DNA of 64,000 bases from Trogon surrucura (taxonomy: Eukaryota > Chordata > Aves > Trogoniformes > Trogonidae): the NCBI GenBank assembly GCA_020746105.1, contig CM036618.1, positions 9,618,501 to 9,682,500 of the forward strand. The letters run 5' to 3'. Positions 58,125 through 64,000 of the stretch are shown here, piece by piece (the first letter of the stretch is position 1; each line of letters opens with the position of its first letter). The position numbers and the translations under genes are program-made. Below the pieces are notes generated by a model, which was not told the origin of the DNA, ran no database searches, and saw nothing but the letters and a program-made list of their open reading frames with translations.

Positions 58125-58339
58125 AAAAGAACTAATCAGAGAGGAGTAGTGAGAAGTAAGAAAGAGCAAACAAATCTTAAACAGAACACCTTCCCCCCAT
58201 CCCTCCCTTCTTCCCGGGCTTAACATCAATCCCGGTTTCTCCACCTCCTCCCCCCCGAGCGGCGCAGGGGGACAGGGAATGGGGGCTGCGGTCAGTTCAT
58301 CCGACGTTGGTTCCACTGCTTCTTCACTCCGGGGGAGGA

Positions 58340-58800
58340 CTCTTCACTCTTCCCCAGGGCCACTGTGGGGTCCCTCTCACGGGAGACAAGCTTCACGCTC
58401 TCTTCTCCGCGTGAGTCGTCCCACGAAGGGCAATTCATCACAACTTGCCCAACGTGAGACACCTCACGAGGGGCAGCCCACCCCTCGTGAGTCTGAGGTG
58501 CAGTCCTTCGGGGGAAACTGCTCCAGCGTGAGCCACCCACAACGTCCCAAAAGTCCCACTGGCCAACCTGCTCCAGCGTGGGCATTCCCTCTTCCACGGG
58601 CTACAGGTTCCGGCAGCAACTCGCTCTGATGTGGGCTTCCCACGGGCTACAGTCCCCTTTCAGGCATCCACCCACACGGCGTGGAGTCCTCGGTGGACAT
58701 CTATGCGGTGATCCTCACGGTGGACTTCTGCACCTCGCCCATGGGCTGCAGGGGGACAACCTGCTTCACCATGGTCTTCACCACGGACCCGGGGGACTCC
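58340..58800 (-). repeat. Degenerate tandem repeats within the LTR
   Basis: Motifs of the form CTCCAGCGTGRG recur about every 37-52 bases (near 58402, 58446, 58484, 58520, 58571 and 58623 on the plus strand). Blocks such as CACGGGCTACAG lie between them. The units are too diverged for a simple minisatellite but too regular for chance. Confidence 0.65.
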
Positions 58801-58924
58801 TTCTGCTCCGGCGCCTGGAGCTCATCCTCCCCCCCTCCTCCTTCTTCACTGACCTTGGTGTCTGCACAGATTCTCACTCCTCCATCTCTGTGCCAGCTGT
58901 TATGGCGCAGCTCTTTTTCCCGTT

Positions 58925-58932
58925 CTTAAATA
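58925..58932 (-). promoter_or_regulatory. TATA-like box of the solo LTR
   Basis: On the minus strand the sequence reads CATATTTAAGAACGGG. This places a TATA-type core about 190 bp into the LTR, with transcription expected to start near 58900 and run toward lower coordinates. Confidence 0.6.
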
Positions 58933-59123
58933 TGTTTTTCACAGAGGCGTTCCTCTGCTATCACCTTACTGATAGGCTCAGCCTTGGCCAGCGGCGGGTC
59001 CCTCTTTGTAGCCGGCTGGCATTGGCTCTATCAATCTTGGGGAGCTTCTAGCAGCTTCTTACAGAAGCCACCCTGCAGCTCCCCCCCCCCGCCGCTGAAA
59101 TCTGGCCAGGCCAAACCAAAACA

Positions 59124-59128
59124 ACAAC
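59124..59128. repeat. Target-site duplication, right copy (ACAAC)
   Basis: Identical to the left copy at 57931-57935. It lies in an ACAACAACAA run, so the boundary could shift by three bases. Confidence 0.8.
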
Positions 59129-61888
59129 AAACTGGAAGGAAGGAAGCTATTGAAGCAGAAAATAAACTGTGAAGCTCTCAAGGGAACAAAGATGCTGTGA
59201 GTGTTAGCAAACAATTGTACTGTTTTGTGGAATTCTTCAAAATCTTACTGTTTACCTACTGATTGTCACAAAGATGAGGTGCAAGGCAGGGTCCCTTCAC
59301 AGATAAACCAGATGGGACACAGCAGTAGATCTAACTGAGTTTGATTAGTTGAAGATTAGTTAATGAATTGTAGTATCAATAAACAGACAAAACCTTCACG
59401 GTTTGTGATGTGGTCAGTTCAGCATGTCCAAATGCTTTTTTAGCTGCTATCCAGAAAACAAAGGAATTAAAGAGTCTGGAAAACATCCAGAATAGAACAG
59501 TGGGTTAAAACAACTAACTTTCAGGCAAGAACTGAAGAAATTATTTTGTAGGAAAAAACCCACACAAATAAAATGAAATGAAAATGCAGAACATAGGGTG
59601 TGAAAATGAAGGCATGGGGTGTGTAGAGAATAGTAGATGTTGTAAAATATTACAGAACTGTGGATTCAGAGCTGTAATAGGAGTTGGGTGAGAGGTATCC
59701 TTTAAGAAGCATCTTGAATGAATATGCAAGCCTAACCACCTGCTGCTGCTGCTGCCACCGCCCAGGCTGGTAGGGTGAGGGAAATGCTGTGGCTGGAGAA
59801 GACCTAAGGAAAGGCAAAGATGTAGAGAGAATAGATCATCAAGTGATGGTGGAGCTTTGAGTGCTAAAATATCTCAGTCAGGCACTATTTCAATCTTCTT
59901 AATCTAATAATTTACCCTGCAAGCTATGTGTATGCATGTTATCTGTATCCTATGCAATCTGTAATATATATACTTACATTGACTGCACGTCTGTCCTACT
60001 CTTTAGTAAATCTTTTAAAGTAAGTTATTTATTATAAGAAAAAGGTCTCAGATTTCAACAACCTCTCAGAACCAAACCACAAAAGCAATTTTTCTTGATG
60101 AGATCTTTCACCATACTCCTCAAAAACTCTTCAGAAATGAAATGGTAGAAGAAGTCCAATTCTTTCCAAATCCTCTCAACAACTGGATTGGGAGCAATGG
60201 GGACTGCTTTGAATTAGCCATGGTTGGGGATTAGTATCTTTTAGATACGTTTCTTTCACATAGAGCTTGTAACAATGAAAGGAATAGAAATTGTATCGTG
60301 TTAGTGGTTTTGATATTGTCTAAAATTTGCAAAAACAACAGCACCTTATGTCTTCTAGAATTGGGTTTTGCGGGTCAGTATATGTTTCTACTGGCACAGG
60401 CTTATTGGTTTTAATATCCCTCTTAGTTTTCTATCAAGCTATTTTTACTCAGAAACTTCAAAGAAAATGCTGAGTAGGAAATCTTCCATATGTCCAAAGT
60501 TTGGCCTTGATTCCTAGGAGTTTACAGCTGTGTGGTACTGTTGAATTTTGAATTACTCTAGCTGAGGATTTGGATCATGATTTCTACAATTATTTACCTT
60601 TCCTATTTATTTCTCCAGATCATCTTTCTTTGTTAAATTCAAGGGCACAGCCTAGACTTTAAATTAAATAGCTTTGTTTACAGTGATGATATTGAGGTTT
60701 ATTAAATTTATGTTTTGCTGCAGTGGACAGTATTTATACATTTTTCCTGGAGGAAGTTAAAAATAGCTTCCCACTCCTTAGGATTTTGGAGTCTGCTTTT
60801 GCCTGTGCTGTTAGTTTGGCTTCTTGTACTTTTTAAACACAGTAAGGAAAAAAAAAAGTAGAAAAGGGGAAGTTGAACCTCTCTCTCTTCTATGCCTTTT
60901 ATGTAATTGAACATGAAATAAAAGCAAGTCAAATTGGCAGATAGCATTGTGTTCTGGGTGGTGCAAGGTGCCAGCAACTGTGTTTTGCCTGCACACAATT
61001 TGTTCTTTAATAGTCCTTTTTATTTTTCAGTCATAACAACAAAAGTGAACTATTAAAAATCAAATGCTGAGATGAATGGAACTAAACAAAAACATGCTGA
61101 AGGCGACAGGCAGGGTTTAACACTCTGTAACTTTTATCTCTCTGGTGTCTCTCTTTGATGGTTGACATGGCAAAAGAATTCTCACAACGCTTCTGAATCC
61201 TGATCACTTTGCTAATAACAGCAAGAGTGCCACTGTGCATCGTTTCTACTCTTGAATCCCTCTAGACACAATTTGTTGCTTACCCTGTTGTTATTCACAT
61301 GGCACTGTTCAGCATCAAAGATTTAACAAAGGAAATTAGGAAACCCCTATAGGATCAGCAGATGGTTTGGCGCATTATTAGTATTATTACTTTTTTATTC
61401 ATCAGTGGTGACATGGGAAACCGATCAAGGATCAACATTCTGACCTAAGATGTGACAACTAGAACCTCAGTAGGGTATAGTACCATGTAAATTGATGGGA
61501 CTGGGATGATTTAAAACAGTTAAGATTCTATAATTATAATAAGCCCCAAACAGCCAGGTGAGGTACAGACAAGTAAATGGAAAATTGAGCATGTTTTCAT
61601 AGCCACTAATACAGTGTTTGCTACACAGGCTGCCTAGCCACTAACAGTCTAATGCATTGCAGGGGCTTACAGAGGAGTAATGAAGTCAGGACTCGAGAGA
61701 TTTCAGATGTGCTGATAGTATTCTCAAAGTTTTCTTCAGCTTTCTCTCTGTGGGGAAAAGGTGTTTTGTGAAGGCACTGAGCTGAGGCTCAAAAGATTTG
61801 CACTTCACTCTCAGTTCATCATGGATTTCCTCTCTGATCTTGAGGAATAACCCATATTCCTCATGTGGAAATAGGAATGCTAATCATG
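59129..61888. other. Unique non-coding stretch, nothing recognised
   Basis: AT-rich. A short (CTG)n run lies at about 59742-59755. Open frames are below 100 codons and lack family signatures. Confidence 0.5.
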
Positions 61889-61934
61889 AAATCATAGAAT
61901 CATTTGGATTGGAAAAGACCTCTGCCTGCCCTCT
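61889..61934 (-). mobile_element. Very short CR1 3' end remnant
   Basis: AAATCATAGAATCATTTGGA, TTGGAAAAGACCTCTGCC is the reverse complement of the last 45 bp or so of a CR1. It fades before the usual GATCATC block. Confidence 0.65.
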
Positions 61935-64000
61935 AGGTTTAGATAATACAGACTCTTGAGGTTGTGACATCCCTGCATCTGCACACCAACAGAAAGGAGT
62001 ATGCATCTAACTGCAGTCTTCATTGACTGCTATAACACAAACCATCATTAGGAAATGACAATTACAGAAAAATGAAATACTGTTAAAGGAGTTTTTCTAC
62101 CACTTCAGTTATATCCATTCAGTCCAAAACACAAAAGCAGAGTTTTGCTCCTGTCAGGACTTCTTTTGTAAAAGCAGAAGTGAAATCATGGCCAAAGGTG
62201 ACAGGGATTTATAAATATGAGGTGAGCTGCTGTTTTCAGGTTTCTAGGAAACCAGTTGCTTTCCATTTTCACTGAGTTCTAGTGATTACAAGTGAAATAT
62301 TGTGCAGCTTTGAAGGCCTCTGTTAACACCTTACAAGTTTTGTACATAGAAAAAATCAGATTTTCCTGTTTCATGTTGCCAGTGCGATAGTGTGTAGACA
62401 CGTAAATATGACTCACAATCTGCACATGAAATCTTCCCTACCTCACTTACACTCGAGCCTTGTGGGTCTTGTTACCATGGAAGATTTCAGATTTTCCTAC
62501 CACTATTTGCTAGGTAGGAAAAGCAAAACAAGTTTTGTATCTTTATCAGCAAATTAAACCGAAACAGGCACAGACCTGAGAGCTTGGGTATCATCACTCA
62601 CCCCGCTAAACTGTTAGCAAACTTTGTGACAAGGGTTAAGCTGATGCCCAGTCGTACTGCAGCAAACATTGCCTAAGCACAGTGAGGGGTTAGCACAAGC
62701 CAAGAGTCATTCCCAGTATCTACTTTGGGTATAATCTTTCCCTTTTTGGTCAGGGTTGGGAAGGTGGATTGTGCTACGCCATGTCTCAGTGTTAGAGTTA
62801 CTTATCACTGGCCTCTGTTTACTGGTACAGAAATATCAAGCTGCTCTTTGCCGTCTGGGAGAAGAGACACCTGAAAGATTTGCGTAGGGGATTTGTCATC
62901 CAAGCATCTGTCAACTGCAGTAGATTGAATACTCGGGCAGAAGAATTGTAAAACATAGGTGAGGGAGGGACATAGGTCCACTTCTTAGTCAAAATCAAGT
63001 AGAATTAAACTGGCCCAGGCAGATGGTTCCTTAGGCGCTTCCAGATGTTTCTAAGCATCTTTAATGCTCTGATGAAGATCGCACAGACTACCTTAGTAAC
63101 CCATTCTAGAGCTGAATTAGTCTTTGAAATGGGCATTTTTTTTCTTGTAATTACCAGTCTATAACAATTTTCTTTCTTCAAGTGAGAAAGAAACTTCTCA
63201 GAAATAAAAAGCTTGTTAGTCTATTAACAGTCATATGTGCATTTACAATCTGTTTATTATTACTCCCTGGCAAAATTTCATAAGAATAAGGGAACAAAAA
63301 TGAGAAAGGGGTATGAGAAGGAATTGGAAGGATGGCATCTTGCAGTTTGTAGAAGGATCCATGCATTATACAAGACAAAAATAGAAGTTGGACAAGGCTG
63401 TATTTTGGGGTCCTATTGGCATCATAAAATACTCTCACTTTTTGCCTTTATGGCTTGTTTTTATGTCTGCAGAGCCCTGAGGTGTATTTTTAGCCTTGAA
63501 ATTCACAAACATCTTCTCTTTAAAGTATTTGGTTTTAAAAGGGGCACATTTGTAAGTGATAAAAAAAAATTTCACTCCATTGTGAAATATCAATTATTTG
63601 TAAGTGCTTGGATTAATTTATTGGATTTTCTGGGTAAAAGAAATGGAAATTGTTTCTTACATTAAAAATTAATATTTTACATCCAACTGTGTCTGGCTGG
63701 GCAATAAATCAGCTCCTTACAATTACTTATTTGTCAGCCAGCATGTTAGTTCAAAAAGCTAGGGAGCTTGCCTGTGGATCCTGCTCTACTTGAAAGGCAG
63801 AGAGAATCCAGGTCAAATCAATTTGAGCCACAGTAATTAAGAATAAGATTGAAGATCCTTCCCCACCTACGTAGTAAGCATCTGGAGTTGCTTTTTAGCA
63901 TGGATCCACTTCTCAGCAGCAGAAAATATTGCAGGCAGACAACTCTACTTAGGAAGAGCTTTTTAAATGCTTGAGGGGGTTATATATAGAAACAAATACT
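61935..64000. other. Unique non-coding stretch to the window end
   Basis: AT-rich. The longest frame (142 codons, plus, 63237-63665) has no recognisable domain. No repeats were recognised. Confidence 0.5.

Larger units (their letters stand above)
57936..59123 (-). mobile_element. Solo LTR of an avian endogenous retrovirus (ERVL-like)
   Basis: This 1188-bp GC-rich block starts TGTCGTGGGTTGACC and ends CCAAAACA on the plus strand. It is flanked by the perfect duplication ACAAC (57931-57935 and 59124-59128). It has LTR form when read on the minus strand: a TATTTAAG box (58925-58932) and an AATAAA (58119-58124). No gag, pol or env sequence lies on either side, so it is a solo LTR left by recombination between two LTRs. 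Five-base duplications fit the ERVL class, and the sequence resembles LTRs common in songbird genomes; the exact family name needs a library search. Open frames inside (157 codons plus, 101 minus) follow from high GC and have no known domain. Confidence 0.88.

Noticed and set aside
58292-59051. Protein-coding genes of 101 codons (minus) and 157 codons (plus)
   Set aside because: Both lie wholly inside the solo LTR, have no domain, and are explained by its high GC content.
1-64000. CRISPR arrays, operons, ribosome binding sites or phage genes
   Set aside because: The sequence is vertebrate nuclear DNA. No regularly spaced direct repeats with unique spacers and no prokaryote-style gene packing are present.

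Overview
This window looks like nuclear, non-coding DNA from a bird, most likely a passerine (songbird). I found no host protein-coding gene that I can support. The base is AT-rich vertebrate sequence with many stop codons in all frames and no recognisable exon series. Every long open frame that carries a real protein signature belongs to a CR1 (chicken repeat 1) LINE. The bird call rests on repeated CR1 3' ends with their octamer tails (ATTCTGTG or ATTCTATG) and on a long avian-type endogenous-retrovirus LTR. The passerine call rests on a full-length SINE at 42584-42775. It has a tRNA-Ile-like head with both Pol III boxes, joined to a CR1 3' tail, which is the architecture of the passerine TguSINE1 family.

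Layout. 1-3.9 kb: unique sequence with one minus-strand CR1 3' fragment. 3.94-5.97 kb: the best-preserved CR1, with about 643 uninterrupted codons of ORF2 including an intact reverse transcriptase core. 9.6-10.8 kb: a decayed CR1 that has lost the FADD catalytic motif. 13.8 kb: a CR1 or SINE tail. 15.9-16.6 kb: a nested pair, an older minus-strand CR1 split by a younger plus-strand CR1. 18.6 kb: an (AAT)n microsatellite. 19.2-20.1 kb: a doubtful old LTR. 28.1 kb: another CR1. 29.5-29.9 kb: a local tandem duplication of about 118 bp whose second copy is interrupted by a 5'-truncated SINE. 30.4-30.8 kb: a probable non-autonomous hAT transposon. 38.2-38.8 kb: a tract of about 590 bp that is almost pure purine and runs straight into a 5'-truncated CR1. 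42.6 kb: the full SINE. 44.9-45.7 kb: a CR1 preceded by a 14-bp minisatellite. 54.6 kb: an internal CR1 fragment with no 3' end. 57.9-59.1 kb: a 1188-bp solo LTR (minus sense) bounded by TG...CA and a perfect 5-bp duplication ACAAC. Four much older CR1/L3-like fossils lie at 23.7, 34.3, 37.9 and 47.3 kb.

The elements form a time series. The oldest are amniote-age CR1 fossils and the hAT remnant. Then come older avian CR1s (1.9, 15.9, 28.1, 57.3 kb), then a younger CR1 subfamily sharing one ORF2 type (3.9, 9.6, 38.8, 44.9, 54.6 kb), CR1-X-tailed SINEs and the LTR. The SINE has no proteins of its own and depends on reverse transcriptase from CR1 elements through the shared 3' tail. I did not find a new biological system. 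The most informative structures are the SINE-split duplication, the nested CR1 pair, the purine tract abutting a CR1 breakpoint, and the solo LTR with its apparently long R region.
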